Assembly (NCBI GenBank): GCA_023404715.1
Contig: JAEYAR010000017.1
Location: 1-33,616 of the forward strand
Length of the DNA stretch: 33,616 bases
DNA from: Bacillota bacterium
Lineage (GTDB): Bacteria; Bacillota; Clostridia; Christensenellales; Aristaeellaceae
Direction of reading: 5' to 3'
Positions 23,216-31,067 of this stretch are shown here, in pieces. The notes below the pieces were generated by a model. It was not told the origin of the DNA and did not search any database. It saw nothing but the letters and a program-made list of their open reading frames with translations. The translations under genes were made by a program, and so were the position numbers. The stretch's first letter is position 1. Each line of letters starts with the position of its first letter.

Positions 23216-24208
23216 TTACTCGCTGACCTTGGCCTGAGCAGCCTGAAGCGCTTCGATGTACGGGCGCAGGTCGGTGTTCATGTACTTCTCGATCACAGGG
23301 GCGACAGCCTCCTTGAACGGGGTAAGGTCGTCGATGTAGGTTACCACGATATCGGCGCCCTGCGAGATCACCTCGTTAAGCTGCTTTTCCTCGGTCTCCT
23401 GGGCCAGCTTGATCTGATAGTCGGCGGCCTCGTCGAAGGACTTTTGCACGGCTTCCTGCTCTTCGGCGGTGAGGGAGTTCCACAGGTCGAGGTTCATGGT
23501 CACCGGTTCCACCGTGAATACATGGCGGGTCATGGAGAAGTAGCGGTTGACCTCGTAATATTTGTTGTTGATGTAGTTGTTCTGCGGGTTCTCCTGCGCG
23601 TCGACGGTGCCCATCTGCAGGGCGGTGAAGACCTCGGAGTTGGCCAGCGGCACGGCGTTCATGCCCAGCGCGTTCATCATATCCGCAAACACCTGGCTCT
23701 CGGCGATGCGGATCGTCAGGCCCTTTAGGTCCTCTACCTTTTCAATCGAGCGCTTGGAGTTGGAGATGTTGCGCCAGCCGTTGTACCAGTAGCCTAGCAG
23801 CTTCAGGTTGTACTTTTCGCACTCTTCGGCAAAGACCATCGCCTCGTCGGTTTTCATCATGGCAAAGGCCTGCTCGGCGGTGTCGAACATGTAGGGCAGG
23901 TTCATCGCGTCGAAGGCCGGAACGATGTTGCATACGCTCATCGGGTTCTCGATGCAGATGTCGATGGTGCCCAGCGCGTTGCCCTCGACGGCCTTGGAAC
24001 CGGTCGCGAGCTGGTTCGCCGGATAGATATCCAGGGACAGCGTGCCGTTTGAGTATTCCTGCAGCTTCTCGTTCCAGAATTCGGCGCCCAACTGATACGG
24101 ATGAACGGTGGAGCCGATGTGATGCGTCGCAAACGCGTAATCGGCGGAAGCGGTGGCGCACATCAACACGAGGACGGCGCAAAACAGCAAAGAGAAAAGC
24201 TTTTTCAT
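23216..24208 (-). CDS. dctP: TRAP transporter substrate-binding protein (DctP)
   Basis: A 330-residue secreted protein with the signal MKKLFSLLFCAVLVLMCATASA. The mature part has typical DctP features: HHIGSTVHPYQLGAEFW, NQLATGSKAVEGNALGTID, PYMFDTAEQAF, a conserved Arg in LKGLTIRIAESQVFADMM that usually salt-bridges the carboxylate of the ligand, and the family block VFTALQMGTVDAQENP. It binds an organic acid outside the membrane and passes it to DctQM. Start ATG 24208 has AGGAGG upstream. It lies between the dehydratase and dctQ genes, separated from each by hairpins. The nearby galactonate-dehydratase-like enzyme suggests a sugar acid as ligand; this is inference. Confidence 0.94.
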   Translation of the reverse strand: MKKLFSLLFCAVLVLMCATASADYAFATHHIGSTVHPYQLGAEFWNEKLQEYSNGTLSLDIYPANQLATGSKAVEGNALGTIDICIENPMSVCNIVPAFDAMNLPYMFDTAEQAFAMMKTDEAMVFAEECEKYNLKLLGYWYNGWRNISNSKRSIEKVEDLKGLTIRIAESQVFADMMNALGMNAVPLANSEVFTALQMGTVDAQENPQNNYINNKYYEVNRYFSMTRHVFTVEPVTMNLDLWNSLTAEEQEAVQKSFDEAADYQIKLAQETEEKQLNEVISQGADIVVTYIDDLTPFKEAVAPVIEKYMNTDLRPYIEALQAAQAKVSE

Positions 24209-24249
24209 GGGTTCTCCTCCTAAAAACGTCGATTTATCCTGTTAAGACC

Positions 24250-24282
24250 GGGGCCTGCGCGGTTAAAGGCGGCGCAGGCCCC
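24250..24282. terminator. GC-rich hairpin between the dehydratase and dctP genes
   Basis: GGGGCCTGCGC (24250-24260) pairs perfectly with GCGCAGGCCCC (24272-24282), an 11-bp stem. No T run follows on the minus strand, so it more likely stabilises or processes the message than ends it. Confidence 0.55.
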
Positions 24283-24296
24283 GAAGGGTGAGGGGA

Positions 24297-25565
24297 TCAA
24301 CGGTCGATGATCGAGCCGTCCTCATGCGTGGCCCAGCTGGGTTTGCGTCCCTGGAAGGGGAACTTCTCGGCGATGCCGTCGACCAGATCGATGCCCAGGC
24401 CGGGACCGTCGGGCATGGTGATGTAACCATCCTCCACGCTGAGCGGATCGCCCTTGATCATGGCGTTGAAGTCGCCGAATGTGCCCGGCCACTCCTGTAC
24501 CTCGAAATTCGGCGCGACGGCATCGATATGCAGCGCGGCGACCGTAGAGATCGGGCCCAGGGGATTGTGCGGAATGATGCCCACGCTCTTGGCCTCGGCG
24601 ATGCGGGCGACCTTCATGCCGGCCGTGATGCCGCCGATGACGCACATGTCGGGACGCAGGTATGCCACGTCGGTGTTATCCACCAGGTTGGCCAGCTCAT
24701 AGATGTTGAAGCAACGTTCGCCGTTTGCGATCGGGATCGGGCACTGCGCGGAGACGTACCGGGCGACCTCGGGGACGTCGTTGAACGGGTCCTCAAAGAA
24801 ATGAATGATGTATTTGTCGAGCACCTTGCCGATTTCGATGGCCTCGATGGGCTTGCACTGGCGATGGATTTCAAAGGAAAGGTCGACCTCGTAGCCGACG
24901 GACTTGCGGATGGCCTTGAACATGGCCTCGTTCTTGGAGCACATGGCGGCGACGGTATCGGAGGCGTTGGAGCTCAGCGGGCGCACCCGGATGTGCTTCC
25001 AGCCCTCGCCTACGAGCGCCTTGACGTTGGCCGCCACCTCTTCGGGCGTCTTGCCGGAGGTCGTCTCATAGGCGCGGATCTTGTCGCGCACCTTGCCGCC
25101 CAGCAGTTCATAGATCGGTACGCCCAGCGCCTTGCCCTTGATGTCCCATAGGGCGATGTCGATGCCGGAGATCGCCGCGTTGATGATGGTGCCGCGGAAG
25201 TGCGGCGTGCGGGTCATGGCGTTCCAGAGCCATTCGATGCGGAACGGGTCCTGTCCGACGAGCAGGGATTCGAGCACCTTGAGCGCTTCGGCGGTCGCGG
25301 TTTGCCACGCCCATGCGCCGCATTCGCCCCAGCCGACGATGCCGGAATCCGTTTCAACCTTGACCAGCAGCCAGCGCGACGCGCAGAGAATCGGTTCTAC
25401 CTTGGTGATCTTCATAGCGCTTCCTCCTTGATAATGGGGTGATTCGACGGGTGCATCTGCATAAGCGGCGGCCGGCGCGAGCATACCCAGCATATTGCCG
25501 GCGGCCAGTCCCACCGAGCAGGCCGATGCGCCCTTGAGAAAGGTTCTGCGGGAGATGTCGTTCAT
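24297..25565 (-). CDS. Tat-signal-bearing enolase-superfamily sugar-acid dehydratase (galactonate dehydratase-like)
   Basis: A 422-residue protein. Residues 1-40 form a perfect twin-arginine signal: SRRTFLKG, then a hydrophobic core and a likely cleavage site near AAAYA. The rest is a mandelate racemase/muconate lactonizing enzyme fold of the galactonate dehydratase type: capping domain start MKITKVEPILC, then KALGVPIYELLGG, KHIRVRPL (barrel base position), FEIHRQ and FFEDPF (metal ligands), ANGERCF, and PHNPLGPIS with the catalytic His. Such enzymes remove water from aldonic acids to give 2-keto-3-deoxy acids. ATG 25565 was chosen for RR spacing and for AGGAAAGG upstream. A second strong ribosome site precedes internal Met51 (25415), which would give a 372-residue cytoplasmic form. 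First gene of the TRAP-TatA cluster; substrate not proven. Confidence 0.85.
   Translation of the reverse strand: MNDISRRTFLKGASACSVGLAAGNMLGMLAPAAAYADAPVESPHYQGGSAMKITKVEPILCASRWLLVKVETDSGIVGWGECGAWAWQTATAEALKVLESLLVGQDPFRIEWLWNAMTRTPHFRGTIINAAISGIDIALWDIKGKALGVPIYELLGGKVRDKIRAYETTSGKTPEEVAANVKALVGEGWKHIRVRPLSSNASDTVAAMCSKNEAMFKAIRKSVGYEVDLSFEIHRQCKPIEAIEIGKVLDKYIIHFFEDPFNDVPEVARYVSAQCPIPIANGERCFNIYELANLVDNTDVAYLRPDMCVIGGITAGMKVARIAEAKSVGIIPHNPLGPISTVAALHIDAVAPNFEVQEWPGTFGDFNAMIKGDPLSVEDGYITMPDGPGLGIDLVDGIAEKFPFQGRKPSWATHEDGSIIDR
25413..25428 (-). promoter_or_regulatory. internal ribosome site and start in the dehydratase gene
   Basis: Minus-strand GGAGG (25423-25427), part of AAGGAGGAA, stands seven bases before an in-frame ATG (25415-25413) where the enzyme domain begins. 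Translation here would omit the Tat signal. Confidence 0.65.
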
Positions 25566-25634
25566 CACATTCATCCTTTCCTGTAACGATTTAGCGGTAT
25601 TGACGTGTCGTGTGGCATCCCGCTCGTTGCAGTC

Positions 25635-25663
25635 AGTATATTTGCACGAAAGCAAATGATCAA
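25635..25663 (-). promoter_or_regulatory. promoter of the dehydratase-TRAP-TatA cluster, with internal inverted repeat
   Basis: Minus-strand TTGATC (25663-25658), a 17-base spacer and TATACT (25640-25635). The spacer holds the inverted repeat TTTGC/GCAAA (25641-25645, 25652-25656), a candidate binding site for the neighbouring AraC-type regulator or a repressor. Confidence 0.6.
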
Positions 25664-25816
25664 GATTCACAAATCAGAGGGCTTTTTTCATCACGAAATG
25701 CAAGGCGCCTCCGTACAGGGCGTGAAGACGCCCGATTATGCGATGGATGATCCATGCCTGCATCATTTTTTGCAGGGAAAAAACCGCTTTTTTCGTGCTG
25801 GAACGGCGGGCTTTAC

Positions 25817-25854
25817 AAAAATTTCAGCCTGTGCATAAGCTGGCACAGGCTGAA
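25817..25854 (-). terminator. terminator after the membrane AraC-type regulator
   Basis: A perfect 12-bp stem TTCAGCCTGTGC/GCACAGGCTGAA (25823-25834 with 25843-25854), then ATTTTT on the minus strand. It separates the regulator from the cluster, which therefore has its own promoter. Confidence 0.85.
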
Positions 25855-25903
25855 GCGTGAGAGATGCAGTTTTTTCGCGCTTGCGCAGCGGAACCGGCGC
25901 GGT

Positions 25904-28216
25904 TTACAGCGCGGCGTCTGTTTTGCGAAATGCGCTGGGCGTACAGCCCATGTACTTTTTAAACGCGCGCGTCATGGTCAGCGTATTCGTGTATCCTACG
26001 GCGACGGCGATGTCGCTCAGCGGCGCATTAGTATGCTCGATTTCATATTTGGCGGCCTCTATGCGCAGGCGGTGCAGGCTCTCCAGGAAGCCTTGCCCCA
26101 GGTTCTTTTGAAACTCGCGGGAAAGCGTGGATACGCTCATGCCGAATTCCTCCGCCAACATCGACAGCGAGAGACCCGGGTCGCGAAAATGCGCGTGCAT
26201 ATGCTGATAAATAGAGGCGAATTGACCCGAATACTGCCCGTGAAGGCGCTTATCCCTGTAAACTTCAAGCTGGCTGAATACGTGCTCCCAGCGCGCGAGC
26301 ACCTCGGTCTTTTCGTCGGCGCGCAGAAGGCCGGTCGCATCCAGGTTCATCTGTTCGAGCAAATGGAGATTGATCTCGTTGGTTTCCGTGATCATGGTCA
26401 GCGTCAGCTGCAAAATGCTGGCGAGCTGTTGGGCGCGCAAATGGCGGCTCTTTTGCTGAAAGACCGTTTCGACCATTTCCTTAAAGCAGATATACGCTTC
26501 GCCGTAGCGTTCCATGTAGATCAGGTCCGCCATGAGCATGTTTTGCTTGAGCAGCGCGCTTAGGCTGATGTCCTGCGAACGGCCGCTTTCCTTTTCTTCG
26601 ACGAGCGCGGCGTGCAGCATCGCCTCATGGTAGGCGCGGCTGAAGCTCTCCTGCCCGGAGCACACATTGCTCACGCCGTATTGCAGCCTTTCGCAAAGCT
26701 GGGCGCTGATGAGGGAGACCCAGCCTTCCAACCTAAGCCGCACAAAGCGCTCTTGCTCCTCGCCAGGGACGCATACGACGATCAGCAGACAGGATTGCAG
26801 CATCAGGCACTGCGCGTCCAGCCCCTCCAATTGAGGGCTCAACGTCTCGGATACGGCGGCAAGCGTGATGTGGCAGCGATAACGATACTCCTGGTCGCTG
26901 CAATCCTCGTGTCCCCACCGTCCGTCGTCAGGGTAGAGGGTGATGAGCAGGTAACGGCTCAGCAGCTGAGGGATCCCCAGCCCTTCGAGTTGCTCTGCGG
27001 TGAGCAAAGGATATTGATCCAGCGCAAGCTGCTTCAGACAGGCTCTGCGAAGCTGACGAATCTGCTCGGCGATGGTTTTCTGGCTGGTGGAGAGCTGTTG
27101 AGAATAGCGATGAATGGCGTAAGCGATCTTTTCCAGCTCGTCTGTGCTCGTTTGTTCCGCCGTTTGCGCGTCCGCAACGGGGACGCCCTCGCTGATTTGC
27201 TTGAGCGGCCTGAGCACGCGTAGTATAAAATAGACGTAGATGAAGAGCATGGACAGCAACCAAAGCGCGTTGAGCGCGATCATCAGCCGGAACCATGCGG
27301 AGGTCACGGCGCTGGTCACGCCGGTCTCGCTGAGCACGGCGATCAGCGTACAGCGCGGCGCTTCCAGCGGAAAGCGCATCAGCGTATACCCGCCTACGTC
27401 CTCGATCGCCACATCGCCGGGAAGCTGGGCTTCGTCCACGGGAAGCGAGCGATCCGTTCTCATGAGCTTCTGGCCGTCGGGCAGCACCAAGACCATCTGC
27501 TCCGTATTATACGACCGGCCGCTGCTGTCACGAAGCAGGCTTTCCTGGAAGACATCGGCCGAAATTCCGCAAAGCAGGTACGAATCGCGGACGCTGCGCA
27601 CGACGTATACCGGGGAGGAGGCATAGTGCGTGGGCTTGGCCGCCAATAGCTCGCCATCCGTGAGCGCTTCAAGGTCACCCTGTAGATTGACGAACATGCG
27701 CAGCTCTTCCGCGCCCTGGCAAACGGCGGCGTAACGCCCGCTTTCAGCGAGGGCGATGTACATATCGGAACCGGGGAGATAAAGCAGAATTTCTGAATAA
27801 TTCTGATTGCCCATGACCAAGGCAAGCAAGCGGCCGTACATTTTATGCGGCATGGTGCCGAATTTGAACGGCGTCGCGTTTTCTACGATGCGAAAACCCG
27901 GCTCGGCCATCAGATCGCGTAGCTCCGCCGAGCTATATCCTTCAACCGAGGGCAGCGCGTCGATCGATGTATATAAGTTTTTGCAGAAAGAATCGGTGTC
28001 GTCCACAGTCTGCAAAAATAGCTGCGTATTGACGCCGAGACGATCATAATTTTCCTCACGATAGCGGGATGTGTTCTCACGCTCGATATTCAAGACGACG
28101 ATGGATGTAATGCTCGCCAGCAGGCCGATGCTAAGGCAGATGCTGAGCAGATAACGCTGCCGCCTCGTCAGTCTGCCAAGCGCTTTGTCTAACCGTAGAG
28201 TCGCCTTTGTCCTCAT
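25904..28216 (-). CDS. membrane-bound sensor AraC-family regulator (YesS/YtdP-like architecture)
   Basis: A 770-residue one-protein sensor. A basic N-terminus precedes TM1 (about 21-43), an extracytoplasmic Cache-like sensing domain (about 50-305), TM2 (about 309-333) and a HAMP-like linker (LRVLRPLKQISEG). A cytoplasmic region of unknown fold follows, and a C-terminal AraC double helix-turn-helix (about 665-768; LSLSMLAEEFGMSVSTLSRE, then LSDIAVAVGYTNTLTMTRAF, ending GCTPSAFRK). Such proteins read an extracellular sugar or a binding protein and activate neighbouring uptake genes. I start it at ATG 28216 (GAGG 8 bases upstream); the open frame to 28441 crosses its own promoter. It sits just upstream of the dehydratase-TRAP-TatA cluster, its probable target. 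Confidence 0.9.
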   Translation of the reverse strand: MRTKATLRLDKALGRLTRRQRYLLSICLSIGLLASITSIVVLNIERENTSRYREENYDRLGVNTQLFLQTVDDTDSFCKNLYTSIDALPSVEGYSSAELRDLMAEPGFRIVENATPFKFGTMPHKMYGRLLALVMGNQNYSEILLYLPGSDMYIALAESGRYAAVCQGAEELRMFVNLQGDLEALTDGELLAAKPTHYASSPVYVVRSVRDSYLLCGISADVFQESLLRDSSGRSYNTEQMVLVLPDGQKLMRTDRSLPVDEAQLPGDVAIEDVGGYTLMRFPLEAPRCTLIAVLSETGVTSAVTSAWFRLMIALNALWLLSMLFIYVYFILRVLRPLKQISEGVPVADAQTAEQTSTDELEKIAYAIHRYSQQLSTSQKTIAEQIRQLRRACLKQLALDQYPLLTAEQLEGLGIPQLLSRYLLITLYPDDGRWGHEDCSDQEYRYRCHITLAAVSETLSPQLEGLDAQCLMLQSCLLIVVCVPGEEQERFVRLRLEGWVSLISAQLCERLQYGVSNVCSGQESFSRAYHEAMLHAALVEEKESGRSQDISLSALLKQNMLMADLIYMERYGEAYICFKEMVETVFQQKSRHLRAQQLASILQLTLTMITETNEINLHLLEQMNLDATGLLRADEKTEVLARWEHVFSQLEVYRDKRLHGQYSGQFASIYQHMHAHFRDPGLSLSMLAEEFGMSVSTLSREFQKNLGQGFLESLHRLRIEAAKYEIEHTNAPLSDIAVAVGYTNTLTMTRAFKKYMGCTPSAFRKTDAAL

Positions 28217-28298
28217 GGGTAAAACCTCGCTTTCTCCATGCGTCAATATGCTGCAATATTTTTGCGCATCCGGTCGATCTGTGCGCATTTTTGAAGAT

Positions 28299-28304
28299 AT
28301 TATA
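28299..28304 (-). promoter_or_regulatory. extended -10 promoter of the membrane AraC-type regulator
   Basis: Minus-strand TATAAT (28304-28299) preceded by TGC, an extended -10; the -35 position holds only AAGAAA. The leader would be about 75 bases. Confidence 0.5.
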
Positions 28305-28504
28305 GCATAGTTATCGCGAGGTTTCTTCAAGCACTTTTTCTGCGTGGCTGGTTTATGCCTGCAATAAGTGAACGATGGAACCATCAAAATTTGCTTGCGG
28401 CGTTGCATGCGGCTATTCTTACGCGACAACAATAGCAACAACCCCTCCCTCGTATTATAGAGTAGTAGTGATTAGAGTCCCTCTCCAAGGACTGTATGCT
28501 ACAC

Positions 28505-28692
28505 TGTTAGGGATGCTGTGGATTGGTTAATCCTCCTACCACCAGATGGTTTCGAATAGGCTCCAACCACAGCCCCTTTGCCAGTTTGTTAATCAGTTAG
28601 ATACCGCTGGACGGTTTATGTACAACGAGGTTACAAGCGCAAAGAGCACTGTGGTCCCAAGCAGCATCAGAATAAACCGTGGAGGTATCGTC
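28505..28692 (+). ncRNA. candidate IS110 bridge RNA region (left flank)
   Basis: IS110-group transposases use a bridge RNA encoded in the non-coding end, usually 5' of the gene. Here GCTGTGG (28515-28521) pairs with CCACAGC (28567-28573), closing a 45-base loop that itself contains ACCA/TGGT near 28540-28550; a second possible structured segment precedes the transposase ribosome site. The fold is suggestive only; no covariation can be tested here. Confidence 0.35.
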
Positions 28693-29868
28693 ATGATCTA
28701 CGTTGGTATCGATGTGGCAAAGGATAAGCACGATTGCTACATCATCTCCTCGGAAGGTGAAATCATCGCTGATGTGTTCACCATTCCGAACAACATGGAT
28801 GGATTTGATTTATTGCTTGTCAGAATTAAATCCGCACTAGTGGAATTGGACAAAGCAAAAGTAGGACTTGAGGCCACCGGACACTACAGCTACAACATTT
28901 TGGGCTATCTGCTTGACAAAGGTCTCGCCACCTATGTCATCAACCCGCTCCACACGAACCTTTACAGGAAAAGCCTCAGCCTGCGAAGAACCAAGACCGA
29001 CCGAGTGGACGCCCGAACCATTGCTGCTATGATGATGTCTGATGTAAGCCTAAAGCCCTACACAGACACATCTTACCACAATGAGGAGCTAAAGTCACTC
29101 ACCCGTTACCGTTTCGACAAGGTACGGGAGAGGGCAAAGCTCAAGCAATCCGTTTCGCGGCTCGTGACCATCCTGTTTCCCGAGTTGGAGAAGCTGGTGC
29201 CTACGCTTCATATAGCATCCGTTCGCGCACTACTCAGCGATTGTCCGGGAGCTAAGCAAATTGCATCCGCTCATTTAACCCATTTGACCAGCCTCCTTCA
29301 CACATCATCCAAAGGTCGATATGGCAGAGAAAAAGCTATTGAAATCCGTGACGCCGCCCGAAAATCCATCGGCAGCTCTATGCCGGCCAAGTCGCTGGAA
29401 CTCAAGCATACCATCTGCCTAATGGATACTCTTGACGCGGAGATCGGTGAAGTTGAAAACGAGATCAAGCGGATCATGGACGGTATCGCTTCACCCATCC
29501 TGACCATCCCCGGAATCAGCTACCGCATGGGAGCTATGATTCTCGCCGAAATCGGTGACTTTGCCATGTTTTCTTCGCCTGACAAAATCCTCGCTTACGC
29601 AGGGCTCTCGCCGTCAACCTACCAGTCAGGACAATTGACATCTTCCTACGCCCGCATGGAGAAACGCGGTTCAAGATACCTGCGTTATGCGCTGTTCAAC
29701 GCCACGAAGTTTGTTTGCATCTGGGATGCCACCTTCGCCGCATATCTCGCCAAGAAACGTTCCGAGGGTAAGCACTACAACGTCGCTATCTCTCATGCCG
29801 CCAAGAAGCTGGTTCGTGTGATCTACCATCTTCAAAGAACGGGGCAAGCTTATGTGCCTGCATCCTGA
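28693..29868 (+). CDS. IS110-family transposase (DEDD, RNA-guided recombinase type)
   Basis: A 391-residue transposase starting at ATG 28693 behind GGAGG (28681-28685). The N-terminal RuvC-like DEDD domain shows YVGIDVAKDKHDCYI (first Asp), VGLEATGHYSYNILGYLLD (Glu) and RRTKTDRVDARTIAAMMM (Asp pair). A coiled middle region joins it to the C-terminal transposase_20 domain: ILTIPGISYRMGAMILAEIG, then LAYAGLSPSTYQSGQ with the conserved serine, and SRYLRYALFNATKF. IS110 enzymes cut and join element and target through this composite site, guided by a bridge RNA from the element. The frame is complete and all expected catalytic residues are present, so it is probably active. The open frame upstream to 28546 runs into the structured flank. 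Confidence 0.93.
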   Translation: MIYVGIDVAKDKHDCYIISSEGEIIADVFTIPNNMDGFDLLLVRIKSALVELDKAKVGLEATGHYSYNILGYLLDKGLATYVINPLHTNLYRKSLSLRRTKTDRVDARTIAAMMMSDVSLKPYTDTSYHNEELKSLTRYRFDKVRERAKLKQSVSRLVTILFPELEKLVPTLHIASVRALLSDCPGAKQIASAHLTHLTSLLHTSSKGRYGREKAIEIRDAARKSIGSSMPAKSLELKHTICLMDTLDAEIGEVENEIKRIMDGIASPILTIPGISYRMGAMILAEIGDFAMFSSPDKILAYAGLSPSTYQSGQLTSSYARMEKRGSRYLRYALFNATKFVCIWDATFAAYLAKKRSEGKHYNVAISHAAKKLVRVIYHLQRTGQAYVPAS

Positions 29869-29909
29869 TGTGTTCCGTTCATCTCTTGACTAATCCGTTG
29901 TGATTGGCA

Positions 29910-30045
29910 GAGGTGGCTTTGCCACCTCCAGGATCTGTCAAGGACGCCGTAGGCGCGGCGTAGCCGTTTATCCTTGACGGGGCATGATGGCTGTGCTACC
30001 TACCCTTATCCTTGTGACCGGCGCTCCTTGCGGCGGTCTGTTTTC
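29910..30045 (+). repeat. hairpin-rich right flank of the IS110 element
   Basis: GAGGTGGC/GCCACCTC (29910-29917, 29921-29928, loop TTT) is followed by GTCAAGGA/TCCTTGAC (29937-29944, 29971-29978) enclosing ACGCCG/CGGCGT (29944-29949, 29956-29961). Then comes a near-perfect GACCGGCGC/GCGGCGGTC stem around 30018-30040. No gene is seen here. It may be the element's right end, or an alternative site of its guide RNA. Confidence 0.5.
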
Positions 30046-30101
30046 TGTTTCATTTGCTTCTGCTCGAAATTCCTCTCCTCTCCGACTAACTTTGGGCTTG
30101 A

Positions 30102-30815
30102 CTTTTAATAGTTAGTCTATTCAATAAAGGCAGCCGTTGCAGGCTGCCCCGGAATGTTGGGTTGAATAACGGAAAGGCCGTTGTCAGCACCAATGACTGG
30201 ATAGAGGTCTTTGGCGAAGAAAACGGATGGATTTTAATCCAATACGCCATCGATAAAGATCACTCGCGTTTCGGTTACATCCCTAAGGAGACCTTGCCGA
30301 AGGATGCAAATGTAAGTGCGCTGGCGTGGCTTAATAAACCGGCTTTTCTCCTGAAGGAAACATCTTTGACGGACGATCCGTTCAAAAGTGGGCGTGCGCT
30401 GTCGATCCTGCAAGAGGGCCTTCAAGTTACTTTGCTCGGCGTTATAGACGACTGGGCTTATATTGAATTTTCTAACGGCGACTGGCTGCGGGGATTCGTT
30501 GAATCGGATGCGCTGACGTATGATCAAGTGTTTATACTGGAAAACCAATCAAATGGCTTGGCCAATGGAACTTTGGTTCTTACAGCAGATCATCAAATGA
30601 CGGTCAGCATGACGATTTCGATAGAAAATTTGCCTGAACGCTTCATCCTCGAAGACCAAGAGGGCCGATTAATAGGGGAGGCTATGCCCACCCTAAACCG
30701 GCAGGACGGTTATTCTGCGCACGCGGCTCTAGCGGAAGATATAACCTGTATCTGCTTTATACCCGTCTATCGTGACGGCACACGCAGCGAAGCGTTTTTT
30801 AACGTCGCTTGGTAA
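30102..30815 (+). pseudogene. 5'-truncated SH3-domain protein
   Basis: The frame is open from 30102 (stop at 30099-30101) to 30815. Protein-like sequence begins at about GKAVVSTNDWIEVFGEENGW, recognisable as the second half of a bacterial SH3 domain of the kind found in zinc-ribbon/membrane SH3 proteins of gut Clostridia. It goes on into a second SH3-like unit (FLLKETSLTDDPFKSGRALS, WAYIEFSNGDWLRGFV) and a C-terminal beta-rich domain. The expected N-terminus (signal or membrane anchor, first half of the SH3) is missing, and the residues before GKAVV (KGSRCRLPRNVGL) do not resemble the family. The only available start, TTG 30162, has no ribosome site. The break coincides with the right flank of the IS110 element, so I read it as a remnant left by insertion plus deletion. 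Translation is unlikely. Confidence 0.75.
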
Positions 30816-30999
30816 GCAACAGATACGCGGTGTAGCTATTGGATATTAAAGTCATGATTACTATATGGGTTCATGTAAAACAATAAATTATTAATGAATA
30901 TAATGGAATTTTAATGCAATATAGGAATGGCAGTAATTTGTTGAATCTATATCGATTGCAGCTCAGAATAGAGGGAGTATGAATATAGCGCAAAAAAAG

Positions 31000-31027
31000 T
31001 GAAGAAAATTTTGGGATTTGTCGTATA
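31000..31027 (+). promoter_or_regulatory. ECF-type promoter of the second sigma/anti-sigma pair
   Basis: TGAAGA (31000-31005), exactly 16 bases, then CGTATA (31022-31027). This closely follows the SigW-type consensus TGAAAC-N16-CGTA, so the sigma factor probably drives its own gene. TATAAT (31024-31029) overlaps the -10, but no matching sigma-A -35 is present. Confidence 0.7.
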
Positions 31028-31067
31028 ATTGGCCTTTTGACTCGTCTAAGAGGTGTAAGGAGATGAG

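Larger units (their letters stand above)
28500..30125 (+). mobile_element. IS110-family insertion sequence (ends approximate)
   Basis: One intact transposase flanked by about 200 bases of structured non-coding DNA on each side. IS110 elements lack terminal inverted repeats, so the ends cannot be fixed from sequence alone. The left end must lie between the regulator promoter (about 28330) and 28690. The right end must lie before the SH3 reading frame resumes near 30150. Base composition differs from the GC-rich left part of the window. Confidence 0.6.

Noticed and set aside
28217..28441. N-terminal extension of the membrane AraC-type regulator
   Set aside because: It crosses the extended -10 promoter and lacks a ribosome site; ATG 28216 gives the usual short cytoplasmic N-terminus.
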